Origin: Streptomyces sp. TLI_105 | GTDB taxonomy: Bacteria; Actinomycetota; Actinomycetes; Streptomycetales; Streptomycetaceae | DNA: 64,000 bases | NCBI RefSeq assembly: GCF_900105415.1 | Contig: NZ_FNSM01000001.1 | Span: 6,101,501 to 6,165,500, forward strand | Direction of reading: 5' to 3' | In this document: in pieces, positions 46,133 through 53,891 of the stretch | How positions within the stretch are numbered: position 1 is the stretch's first letter | How the letters are laid out: every line of letters begins with the position of its first letter | Program-made: the position numbers and the translations under genes | The notes under the pieces: generated by a model | What the model saw: the letters and a program-made list of their open reading frames with translations, nothing else | What the model was told of the DNA's origin: nothing | Database searches by the model: none

Positions 46133-47932
46133 CTAGAAGACCGGCACGCCGTCCCGGGTCAGCTTCCAGTCCACGGACGCGAAGAGACCCGGGTCGACCG
46201 TGCCCTTCGCCCTCACCCACTGGATGATGGTGTTGCGGATCTCGTCCGAGTTCGCCCACAGCTGCTCGGCCTTGGCGACGTGCGGGAAGGCGCCGCCGCC
46301 GCTGGCGCGGTAGTTGTTGACCGCGAGCACGAACTTCGCCGCCGGGTCGAGCGGCCTGCCCTGGAAGGACAGGTTCGCGATCCGCTGCCCGACCGGCTTC
46401 GCGATGTCGATGTCGTACGTCAGACCCGACACGGCGTCGTAGTTGTAGTCGGGGGTGCTGTCCGCGTTGGTGAGCTTCGCGGTGTCGACGGGCGCGCCCG
46501 CCGGGGTCTGGACGTAGTACTTCGCCGAGTACTCCAGGTAGTCCTTCAGCTGGGCGCCCGTCAGCAGACGCGCCTCCAGGGTGTTCTCGAAGGGGTAGAG
46601 ACCGGCGGCGTCCTTGATACTGATCTCGCCGGCGGGGATCCGGGCCGTGCGCGAGAAGCAGGAGGCCTGCGAGAGCACGGGCAGACCGGCGTACGCGCCG
46701 CCCGCGAGGGCCGCCTTCACCGTCTCGGCCTGGACGACGTTGATCAGGTCGATGATCGGCTCGTCCTTCCAGGGCGCGTCGGCCGTCGTCATGGCCGCCG
46801 TGGAGGTGCCGATGACCTGGTTGACGTACGCGACGACCTTCTTGTGCTCGTCGGCGAGCAGGCCGGTGATCTCCGGGTCCTCGGCGACCGTGTTGGAGTT
46901 GAGGACCTGCGCGCCGACCTTCTCGACCACCCAGCGGCCCTTCTCCCACACCAGGTCGAAGTCGAAGAGGGTGAGGCGCTGGCCCCACTTCAGGGGCTCG
47001 GACAGGACGACGTCCTTGCCGGTCTCCTTGTTCGTGACCTTGTACTCGGGGATCTCGGTGTGGGCGTGGCCCACGAGGATCGCGTCGATGCCGGGGACCT
47101 GCTCGGCGACGAGCGCGGCGGCGTTCTCGATGTACGGGAGCTGGTCACCGTACGAGGAGGTGCCGGAGGAACCGGAGTGGGCGGAGACGACCACGACGTC
47201 GGCGCCCATGGAGCGCAGCTTCGGCACCCACTTCGCGGCCTGCTCCTCGAGGCCGGGGAAGACCATCTTGCCGGTGACGTTCGCCTTGTCCCAGATGGCG
47301 ATGCCCGGGTTGGTCAGGCCGAGCACCGCGACCTTGACGTCCTTGCCGTGCGGGGTGCGCAGGCAGTGCATGCTGTACGGGGCGAAGGCCGGGCGCAGGG
47401 ACTTGGCGTCGAGCGCGTTGGCGCCGAGCAGCGGGAAGTCGCACTGCTCCTCGAACTTCCGCAGCACCGGGATGCCGTAGTTGAACTCGTGGTTGCCGAG
47501 CGCGGCGGCGTCGTAGCCGATGGCGTTCATGGCCTGGGCCATCGGGTGGACCGGGCCGCCGGTCTGGGTGATGGGGTCGACCTTGGCGTAGTAGTAGGAC
47601 AGCTGGGTGCCCTGGATGGTGTCGCCGGCGTCGATGAGCAGGGTGTTGCGGCGGCCCTTCGCGGCGCGGACCTGCTCGACCAGGGTGGAGATCTTGGCGA
47701 GGCCGACGTCGTTGTGCGCCTTGTCGTCGAACTCCTTGTCCGTGAAGTAGTCCCAGTTGAAGACGTTGCCGTGCAGGTCGGTGGTGCCCATCACGGTGAA
47801 GGAGTACCGCTTCTGCGGACGCGGGCGGCCGGGGCCGGCGGCCTCGGCGGGCACGGCGACGGCTCCGGCGACGGCCACTCCGGCCCCGGCGGCGGCCGAG
47901 CGCTCCAGGAACGTCCTGCGGTTCAGCGGCAT
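46133..47932 (-). CDS. Tat-exported 5'-nucleotidase / 2',3'-cyclic nucleotide phosphodiesterase
   Basis: A 599-residue secreted phosphoesterase that dephosphorylates extracellular nucleotides for uptake. The twin-arginine signal is MPLNRRTFLERSAAAGAGVA. The calcineurin-like metal motifs are TTDLHGNVFNWD, DAGDTIQGTQLSYY, ALGNHEFNYG, VVSAHSG and ILVGHAHTE. The C-terminal 5'-nucleotidase domain begins around residue 350 and contains the family YNYDAVSGLTYDID segment. It converges on the N-hydroxylase gene with three bases between the stops. Confidence 0.94.
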   Translation of the reverse strand: MPLNRRTFLERSAAAGAGVAVAGAVAVPAEAAGPGRPRPQKRYSFTVMGTTDLHGNVFNWDYFTDKEFDDKAHNDVGLAKISTLVEQVRAAKGRRNTLLIDAGDTIQGTQLSYYYAKVDPITQTGGPVHPMAQAMNAIGYDAAALGNHEFNYGIPVLRKFEEQCDFPLLGANALDAKSLRPAFAPYSMHCLRTPHGKDVKVAVLGLTNPGIAIWDKANVTGKMVFPGLEEQAAKWVPKLRSMGADVVVVSAHSGSSGTSSYGDQLPYIENAAALVAEQVPGIDAILVGHAHTEIPEYKVTNKETGKDVVLSEPLKWGQRLTLFDFDLVWEKGRWVVEKVGAQVLNSNTVAEDPEITGLLADEHKKVVAYVNQVIGTSTAAMTTADAPWKDEPIIDLINVVQAETVKAALAGGAYAGLPVLSQASCFSRTARIPAGEISIKDAAGLYPFENTLEARLLTGAQLKDYLEYSAKYYVQTPAGAPVDTAKLTNADSTPDYNYDAVSGLTYDIDIAKPVGQRIANLSFQGRPLDPAAKFVLAVNNYRASGGGAFPHVAKAEQLWANSDEIRNTIIQWVRAKGTVDPGLFASVDWKLTRDGVPVF

Positions 47933-48045
47933 GTGTTCTCCCCATTGATTCGGCGCCTGCCATGGCGCACAACGCGCGTAGATTCTGGCTCAGACCGAAC
48001 TGTCGCAACAGACCTTTCGGGTTACGGAGTGGGAAAGTGTTCGGT

Positions 48046-48720
48046 ATGACACACCCGCACCCCACCCCCGAGGCACCCCAGGTGACGGTCCGTGGCGAGG
48101 GCCGCCTGGAGGTGGAGCCGGAGCTGGCGCGGATCGGCGTGACGGTACGCGCCGGGGGCACCGACCGGGCCTCGGTGCTCGCCGCCCTGACGGGCCGCAA
48201 CGCCGAGGCGATCGCCCTCCTCAAGTCCTACGGCGAGGCCGTCGCCGCGCTGGAGACGGGCGCCCTGTCCGTCACCCCCGAGCCGGCCCGGCACGGCCGC
48301 GGCGAGCGGGTGCGCGGCTACCAGGGCTGGGTGCACCTGTCGGCCGAGCTGACCGATTTCACCGCCCTCGGCGAGCTCGTCACGCACCTCGCCGATCTGG
48401 AGTGGACCCGGGTGGACGGCCCCTGGTGGTCGCTGCGTCCGGACTCCCCGGCGCACGCGGAGGCGCGCCGACGGGCCGTACGGGAGGCGGTGCGCCGGGC
48501 GCGCGAGTACGCAGAGGCGCTCGGCACCTCCCTGGTGGCGCTCCTCGAACTCTCGGACACCGGACTCGGCCCGGGCATGCCGGCTCCGGCCGGCGGGATG
48601 CGCATGGCCTTCGCCGCCGAGGCGGTGGAGGCGCCCGCTCCGCTGGAGCTCGAACCCCAGCGGCAGACGGTCACCGCGGAGGTCGCGGCACGGTTCACGA
48701 TGGAGCCGCCCGCACTCTGA
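48046..48720 (+). CDS. SIMPL-domain (DUF541) protein
   Basis: A 224-residue SIMPL domain protein. The family start QVTVRGEGRLEVEPELARIG, a Thr/Arg-rich mid part and the AEARRRAVREAVRRAREYAE segment are visible. No signal peptide is seen with the ATG at 48046; an in-frame GTG at 48037 with GGAG upstream is possible. SIMPL proteins are linked to oxidative or envelope stress in other bacteria, but no mechanism is established. Confidence 0.82.
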   Translation: MTHPHPTPEAPQVTVRGEGRLEVEPELARIGVTVRAGGTDRASVLAALTGRNAEAIALLKSYGEAVAALETGALSVTPEPARHGRGERVRGYQGWVHLSAELTDFTALGELVTHLADLEWTRVDGPWWSLRPDSPAHAEARRRAVREAVRRAREYAEALGTSLVALLELSDTGLGPGMPAPAGGMRMAFAAEAVEAPAPLELEPQRQTVTAEVAARFTMEPPAL

Positions 48721-48786
48721 GACGAACGGCTTTTCGGCTCGTAACCCGCTCATCGGAGCAACCCGCCGCACAGATTCAAGACTTGT

Positions 48787-48813
48787 CAACAACCTTTCAC
48801 GGAAAGGTTGTTG
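48787..48813. promoter_or_regulatory. Perfect 11-bp inverted repeat upstream of pyk
   Basis: CAACAACCTTT (48787-48797) and AAAGGTTGTTG (48803-48813) around CACGG, 54 bases before the pyk start. It is AT-rich compared with its surroundings and may be an operator or a leader hairpin. Confidence 0.5.
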
Positions 48814-48866
48814 AGTAGTCATGCCGGGCGCCTTCGCTACCCGCTGGTAAGCCCTAGGCTCGCCTC

Positions 48867-50294
48867 ATGCGCCGAGCGAAAATCGTTTGTACCCTTGGGC
48901 CCGCCACCGAAACATACGACCAGATCAAGGCGTTGATCGAAGCCGGAATGGACGTGGCCCGCCTCAACCTCAGCCACGGCAGCTACGCCGAGCACGAGGA
49001 GCGCTACCAGCGCGTCCGCAAAGCCTCCGACGAGACCGGCCGCAGCGTCGGCGTCCTCGCCGACCTTCAAGGCCCGAAGATCCGTCTCGGCCGCTTCCGC
49101 GAGGGGCCCGTACTCCTTGAACGCGGCGACGAGTTCACCATCACCGTCGAGCCGGTGGAGGGAGACCGCCACCGCTGCGGCACGACCTACTCCGGCCTCG
49201 CCGAGGACGTGACCGCGGGCGAGCGCATCCTCGTCGACGACGGCCGCGTCACCCTGGAGGTCACCTCCGTCGACGGCCCCCGCGTGCACACCCTCGTGAT
49301 CGAGGGCGGCATGGTCTCCGACCACAAGGGCCTCAACCTGCCCGGCGTCGCCGTCTCCGTCCCCGCCCTCTCCGAGAAGGACATCGACGACCTCCGCTGG
49401 GCCCTGCGCACCGGCGCCGACGTCATCGCCCTCTCCTTCGTGCGCAGCGCCCGGGACATCGAGGACGTGCACCGGATCATGGACGAGGAGGGCCGTCGGC
49501 TCCCCGTCATCGCCAAGATCGAGAAGCCGCAGGCCGTCGAGAACATCGAGGAGATCGTCGCCGCCTTCGACGGCATCATGGTCGCCCGCGGCGACCTGGG
49601 CGTCGAGATGCCGCTCGAACAGGTGCCGATCGTCCAGAAGCGCGCGGTGAAGCTGGCCAAGCGCAACGCCAAGCCGGTCATCGTCGCCACCCAGATGCTC
49701 GACTCGATGATCGACAACTCCCGCCCCACGCGCGCCGAGGCGAGCGACGTGGCGAACGCGGTCATCGACGGCACCGACGCCGTGATGCTCTCCGGCGAGA
49801 CCAGCGTCGGCCGCCACCCGATCGAGACGGTCCGCACCATGAGCCGGATCGTCGAGGCCGCGGAGGAGGACGTCCTCGCCAAGGGCCTGCCCCCGCTGAC
49901 CGAGCGGAACAAGCCCCGCACCCAGGGCGGCGCCGTGGCCCGCGCGGCCGCCGAGATGGGCGACTTCCTGGGCGCCAAGTTCCTCGTGGCCTTCACCCAG
50001 TCCGGCGACACGGTCAAGCGGCTCTCCCGCTACCGCTCGCCGATCCCGCTGCTCGCCTTCACCCCGGACCCGGCGACCCGCTCCCAGCTCAACCTCACCT
50101 GGGGCGTCGAGACCTTCCTCGGACCGTCCGTGGACTCCACGGACGCGATGGTGGCCCAGGTCGACGAGGAGCTCCTCCGCATCGGCCGCTGCCGGAAGGG
50201 GGACATCGTGGTCATCACGGCCGGCTCCCCGCCGGGCGTCGCGGGCTCCACGAACCTGGTCCGGGTGCATCACATCGGTGAGCCGCTGACGTAG
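48867..50294 (+). CDS. pyk: Pyruvate kinase
   Basis: Converts phosphoenolpyruvate and ADP to pyruvate and ATP at the end of glycolysis. At 475 residues it is of normal length. Visible are the N-terminal KIVCTLGPATE and NLSHGSYAEHEER, the active-site stretch IAKIEKPQAVENIEEI with MVARGDLGVEMPLEQVP, ATQMLDSMIDNSRPTRAE, and the B and C domains. Mg/K and substrate ligands appear complete. The ATG is preceded by no strong ribosome binding site. Its last 25 bases overlap the convergent HTH/LAGLIDADG gene. Confidence 0.97.
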   Translation: MRRAKIVCTLGPATETYDQIKALIEAGMDVARLNLSHGSYAEHEERYQRVRKASDETGRSVGVLADLQGPKIRLGRFREGPVLLERGDEFTITVEPVEGDRHRCGTTYSGLAEDVTAGERILVDDGRVTLEVTSVDGPRVHTLVIEGGMVSDHKGLNLPGVAVSVPALSEKDIDDLRWALRTGADVIALSFVRSARDIEDVHRIMDEEGRRLPVIAKIEKPQAVENIEEIVAAFDGIMVARGDLGVEMPLEQVPIVQKRAVKLAKRNAKPVIVATQMLDSMIDNSRPTRAEASDVANAVIDGTDAVMLSGETSVGRHPIETVRTMSRIVEAAEEDVLAKGLPPLTERNKPRTQGGAVARAAAEMGDFLGAKFLVAFTQSGDTVKRLSRYRSPIPLLAFTPDPATRSQLNLTWGVETFLGPSVDSTDAMVAQVDEELLRIGRCRKGDIVVITAGSPPGVAGSTNLVRVHHIGEPLT

Positions 50295-51085
50295 CCCCAG
50301 TGTTTGGGCCCCACGTGCAGGTCCATGAGCGCGACGGACGCCTTGCGGGCGATGGAGATGTTCTGCGCGGTGCGGGACTGGTTCGCGGCCTTCCAGTCGA
50401 CGCCCACGCGGTCGAGGGCATCAGTGAAGAGCCCGATGATGTCGGCGGACGAGTCGGTGAAGAAGTAGCGGGGGTACTCGTACCGCTTCCGCTCGCCGCC
50501 GATGAGCCGGGTCGTCCAGTTCGTGATCCGGCTCCCGTCGGAGTGGATGAGTCCCCGAATGAAGTCCCACGGATGTGTGTCGACGATCTTCTGTTGCCAC
50601 GCTTCGAGGGCGATGCGACGCTCGTGTCTCTTGCCGGGCCCGTGCTGCGGGAAGAGACACCGCAGGTGCATCGAGGAGATCTTGACCTCCATGCACCCCT
50701 GCCTCTGGACCTTCGACGCGTGATTGCCAGGAAGGACGGATTGCATAGCCCGCACACACGCGGCGATGAGTCCCGGCCAGGTGTCGGTACAGGAGATGGA
50801 AAGACTCGGAACCCGCATGGCACGGCTCTGAGCGACGTGGCCGTCACCGAGATGGAGCCCGAGCAGGTACGCGTACGCGACTTCGTCGAGCTCGCGCCCG
50901 TCGCACCGGGGACACGAGGGGCTGCGCCTGCCTGGGCACTCGCCACGTTTCGCGCGGTCCACGTGCTTCCAGTAGCTGATCGTGCCGCTCGGAACGTCGA
51001 GTCGGCGAGCTACGTCCGCGTTCTTGGCGCCGCCGCGCAGCAGCACGAGCGCCCGCTGTCGTACCTCTGTGCCGTGAAAGTACAT
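50270..51085 (-). CDS. HTH protein with LAGLIDADG-like endonuclease domain
   Basis: A 271-residue protein not assigned to a named family by me. The N-terminal part (RQRALVLLRGGAKNADVARR, VPSGTISYWKHV) is a Hin/MerR-like helix-turn-helix. A Cys cluster (ECPGRRSPSCPRCDG) may bind zinc. The rest has two LAGLIDADG-like helices, AYLLGLHLGDGHVAQ and FIRGLIHSDGSR, as in single-chain homing endonucleases and in WhiA-like regulators. GC content looks lower than in the neighbours. The ATG at 51085 (MYFHGTEVRQRAL) is preferred, because an upstream in-frame start at 51139 would lie in the tRNA terminator. It sits between pyk and tRNA-Leu. Confidence 0.75.
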   Translation of the reverse strand: MYFHGTEVRQRALVLLRGGAKNADVARRLDVPSGTISYWKHVDRAKRGECPGRRSPSCPRCDGRELDEVAYAYLLGLHLGDGHVAQSRAMRVPSLSISCTDTWPGLIAACVRAMQSVLPGNHASKVQRQGCMEVKISSMHLRCLFPQHGPGKRHERRIALEAWQQKIVDTHPWDFIRGLIHSDGSRITNWTTRLIGGERKRYEYPRYFFTDSSADIIGLFTDALDRVGVDWKAANQSRTAQNISIARKASVALMDLHVGPKHWGYVSGSPM

Positions 51086-51125
51086 GCGATCACTCTGGGA
51101 GATGAGCCATTGCTGCGCGCAGCAA

Positions 51126-51159
51126 AAGCGGACATTCACGCGAAGGTGAATGTCCGCTT
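51126..51159 (-). terminator. Terminator of tRNA-Leu
   Basis: AAGCGGACATTCAC (51126-51139) and GTGAATGTCCGCTT (51146-51159) form a perfect 14-bp stem with a 6-nt loop, ten bases past the 3' end of the tRNA on the minus strand and followed there by TTT. Confidence 0.85.
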
Positions 51160-51168
51160 CAGGGTGGG

Positions 51169-51251
51169 TGCCGGGTGCGGGACTCGAACCCGCAAGCCCT
51201 CACGGGCAGATGTGTTTGAGACATCCGTGTATGCCATTCCACCAACCCGGC
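51169..51251 (-). tRNA. tRNA-Leu, anticodon CAA (codon UUG)
   Basis: A class II tRNA of 83 nt without an encoded CCA. The acceptor stem GCCGGGT pairs with ACCCGGC, followed by discriminator A. The anticodon arm reads GGATGT-CTCAAAC-ACATC, giving anticodon CAA. A long variable arm (CTGCCCGTGAGGGC) and T-arm GCGGG-TTCGAGT-CCCGC are present. A -10-like TACACT lies 15 bases upstream at 51266-51271 (minus strand). UUG is a minor leucine codon in this GC-rich genome. Confidence 0.97.
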
Positions 51252-51344
51252 AGGTTGCCAGTCGGAGTGTACCCGGTCACTGGTCTGGCCAGCAGCTAGG
51301 TAGGCTTCTTCATGCAGCGCACTGCCCCGCAACGAGGAGCCCCC

Positions 51345-51998
51345 GTGACCGCCCCCGAGTCGCCCCAGCCCGCCGACGACGCCGAGGCGTCGCACGTTCC
51401 GCCGCTGACGACCCGCGTCGTCATCGCCGAGGACGAGGCCCTCATCCGTCTCGACCTCAAAGAGATGCTGGAAGAAGAGGGCTACACGGTCGTCGGCGAG
51501 GCCGGGGACGGTGCCACGGCCGTCGAACTCGCCCGTGAGCACCGCCCCGACCTCGTCATCCTCGACGTGAAGATGCCCGTCCTCGACGGCATCTCCGCCG
51601 CCGAGAAGATCGCCGGCGAGTCCATCGCCCCGGTCCTCATGCTCACCGCCTTCTCGCAGCGCGAGCTCGTCGAGCGGGCGCGGGACGCCGGTGCGATGGC
51701 GTACCTGGTGAAGCCCTTCAGCAAGAGCGACGTGGTGCCGGCCATCGAGATGGCCGTCTCCCGCTTCGCCGAGCTCCGCGCCCTGGAGCAGGAGGTCGCC
51801 GACCTCTCCCAGCGCCTGGAGACCCGCAAGCTCGTCGACCGCGCCAAGTCGATCCTGCAGACCCAGTACGGCCTGACGGAGCCGGCCGCGTTCCGCTGGA
51901 TCCAGAAGACCTCTATGGACCGCCGCATGTCGATGCAGCAGGTCGCCGAGGCCGTCATCGAGGACGCCGAGGAGAAGAAGGCGGCCAAGGGCCAGTAG
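51345..51998 (+). CDS. pdtaR: ANTAR-type response regulator (PdtaR-like)
   Basis: Phosphorylation-controlled RNA-binding regulator of 217 residues. The receiver domain has Asp74 (LVILDVKMPVLDG) as phosphoacceptor, acidic AEDEALIR, and Lys in AYLVKPFSKSDV. The C-terminal ANTAR domain (RKLVDRAKSILQTQYGLTEP and MSMQQVAEAVIED) binds tandem hairpin RNA to cause antitermination. The GTG at 51345 is chosen because GAGGAG lies five bases upstream; the in-frame ATG at 51312 has none. Its sensor kinase is not in the window. A strong bidirectional terminator follows. Confidence 0.93.
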   Translation: MTAPESPQPADDAEASHVPPLTTRVVIAEDEALIRLDLKEMLEEEGYTVVGEAGDGATAVELAREHRPDLVILDVKMPVLDGISAAEKIAGESIAPVLMLTAFSQRELVERARDAGAMAYLVKPFSKSDVVPAIEMAVSRFAELRALEQEVADLSQRLETRKLVDRAKSILQTQYGLTEPAAFRWIQKTSMDRRMSMQQVAEAVIEDAEEKKAAKGQ

Positions 51999-52014
51999 CC
52001 CTGTCGCACATAGA

Positions 52015-52051
52015 AGGAGGCCCGCCCCGCGCGATGCGGGGCGGGCCTCCT
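52015..52051. terminator. Bidirectional terminator between pdtaR and livF
   Basis: A 16-bp perfect stem: AGGAGGCCCGCCCCGC (52015-52030) with GCGGGGCGGGCCTCCT (52036-52051) around GCGAT, between convergent genes. Confidence 0.88.
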
Positions 52052-52071
52052 CGTACCCGTGACGGGTGGTG

Positions 52072-52788
52072 CTACTCCTCGCCGAGGTACGTCTTGCGGA
52101 CGTCGTCGTTGACGAGCAGGTCCCGGCCGGTGCCGGACAGCTTCATCGTGCCGACCTCCAGGACGTAGCCGTGGTCCGCGAGGGAGAGCGCGGCCTGCGC
52201 GTTCTGCTCGATGAGCAGGATCGTCATGCCCTCGGACTTCAGCGTCGAGATGGTCTCCATGATCTTCTGCATCATGATCGGGGAGAGGCCCATCGAGGGC
52301 TCGTCCAGCATCAGCAGCTTGGGCCGGGACATCAGCGCCCTGCCCATCGCCAGCATCTGCTGCTCACCGCCGGAGAGGGTGCCCGCGGCCTGCTTGCGGC
52401 GCTCGCCCAGGATCGGGAAGAGGTCGTAGGACTTCTGGATGTCCCGTTCGATCCCGTCCTTGTCCTTGCGGAGGAAGGCGCCGAGCTGGAGGTTCTCCTC
52501 GATGGTGAGCCGGGGGAAGATGTGCCGGCCCTCGGGGGAGTGCGCGAGGCCCAGCGAGACCACCTTGTGGGCCGGGATGCCGTTGAGCTCCTGGCCGTCG
52601 AAGGTGATCTTGCCCGAGGTGGGCTTGAGCAGGCCGGAGAGGGTCCGCAGGGTCGTGGTCTTGCCGGCGCCGTTGGTGCCGATCAGGGCGACGACCTGGC
52701 CCGCCTCGACGGAGAAGGAGATGCCCTTGACGGCCTCGATCTTGCCGTAGGCGACCCTGAGGTCCTCGACCTCCAGAAGCGCGGTCAC
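52072..52788 (-). CDS. livF: Branched-chain amino acid ABC transporter ATPase LivF
   Basis: One of two ATPases energising uptake of leucine, isoleucine and valine. The 238-residue protein has Walker A (GTNGAGKT), the signature LSGGEQQML, Walker B (LLMLDEPSMGLSP) and the LivF-type ending LSGTGRDLLVNDDVRKTYLG. The GTG start overlaps the livG stop (GTGA), with AAGGAG upstream. It is the last gene of the livKHMGF cluster. Confidence 0.95.
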   Translation of the reverse strand: MTALLEVEDLRVAYGKIEAVKGISFSVEAGQVVALIGTNGAGKTTTLRTLSGLLKPTSGKITFDGQELNGIPAHKVVSLGLAHSPEGRHIFPRLTIEENLQLGAFLRKDKDGIERDIQKSYDLFPILGERRKQAAGTLSGGEQQMLAMGRALMSRPKLLMLDEPSMGLSPIMMQKIMETISTLKSEGMTILLIEQNAQAALSLADHGYVLEVGTMKLSGTGRDLLVNDDVRKTYLGEE

Positions 52789-53891
52789 TTGGAGTCTCCT
52801 TCGGTGGTGCTGTCCGCGTCGGCGGCCGGAGCCCCGTCGGCGGGGGTGTCGTCGGCGGGAGCCCCGGGGGCCTCGTCGGCGGGCGCCTCCTCGGCCTCGG
52901 GAGCGTCGGCCTCCTCGACCTCGGGGGCGTCGGCCTCGGGGGCGTCGGCCTCGTCGGCGGATGCCTCGGGTGCCTCGCCGCCGGCCTCCGCCTCGACCTC
53001 GGCGGCCTCTTCGGCGGCCTGCTCCGCGGCTTCCTCCGCGGCCTGGACCTCGGCCGCCTCCTCCGCGCCGGGCGCGTCCTCGTACGGCGTGCCCAGGTAC
53101 GCGGCCACGACGCGCTCGTCGGCCTGGACGACCTCGGCCGTGCCCTCGACGAGCTTCTCGCCCTGGACGAGGACGGCCACCCGGTCGCACAACTTGAAGA
53201 TGAACTTCATGTCGTGCTCGATGACCAGGACCGCGATGCCGAGGTCGCGGATCGCGAAGACGAGCTCCTCGGTGGTGCGGGTCTCGCTCTGGTTCATTCC
53301 GGCCGTCGGCTCGTCGAGCAGCAGCAGGCCCGGGTCACTGGCGAGCGCGCGGGCGATCTCCAGCTTGCGCTGCTCGCCGTACGGCAGGTTGCGCGCCAGG
53401 TACTCCGCCTTGTTCGCCAGGCCCACGAACTCCAGGAGCTCCATGGCCCGCTCGCGCGAGGCGGCCTCCGCCTTCTTGAAGCCGGGGCCGCGCAGCAGCG
53501 CCGACCACAGGCCCTCCTTGGTCCGGGTGTGCCGTCCGACGAGGACGTTCTCCAGGACCGTCATGTTGGAGAAGAGGCGGATGTTCTGGAAGGTACGGGC
53601 GATGCCGGCCTGGGTCACCAGGTGCGGCTTCGGCGGCAGGACCGTCCCCTTGTAGCTGACCTGGCCCTCGGTCGGGACGTACAGACCGGTCAGGCAGTTG
53701 AAGAAGGTGGTCTTGCCGGCGCCGTTCGGGCCGATCAGGCCGACGATCTCGCCCTCGCGGACGGTCAGGTCGACCCCGCGCACGGCGGTCAGACCGCCGA
53801 AGCGCATGGTGACCCCGCTCGCGTCGAGGACGGTCGCGGCCGTCTTCGTACCGGCGGCGGTGTCGGTGGTGGTCGTCGTCATGGCTTTCAC
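52785..53891 (-). CDS. livG: Branched-chain amino acid ABC transporter ATPase LivG with long acidic tail
   Basis: The second ATPase of the transporter. Core motifs are Walker A (GPNGAGKT), the signature LPYGEQRKLEIARAL and Walker B (LLLLDEPTAGMN). The core ends near residue 265 (AAYLGTPYEDAPG), the usual LivG length. It is followed by about 100 residues of Ala/Glu/Asp/Pro low complexity that is strongly acidic and unusual for this family. The GTG start at 53891 overlaps the livM stop; an ATG at 53882 is an alternative. Confidence 0.95.
   Translation of the reverse strand: MKAMTTTTTDTAAGTKTAATVLDASGVTMRFGGLTAVRGVDLTVREGEIVGLIGPNGAGKTTFFNCLTGLYVPTEGQVSYKGTVLPPKPHLVTQAGIARTFQNIRLFSNMTVLENVLVGRHTRTKEGLWSALLRGPGFKKAEAASRERAMELLEFVGLANKAEYLARNLPYGEQRKLEIARALASDPGLLLLDEPTAGMNQSETRTTEELVFAIRDLGIAVLVIEHDMKFIFKLCDRVAVLVQGEKLVEGTAEVVQADERVVAAYLGTPYEDAPGAEEAAEVQAAEEAAEQAAEEAAEVEAEAGGEAPEASADEADAPEADAPEVEEADAPEAEEAPADEAPGAPADDTPADGAPAADADSTTEGDSK

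Noticed and set aside
50250..51180. Attachment-site duplication flanking the HTH/LAGLIDADG gene at tRNA-Leu.
   Set aside because: Only an 8-bp match (CCGGGTGC) is shared between the pyk end and the tRNA 3' end, too short to support integration.
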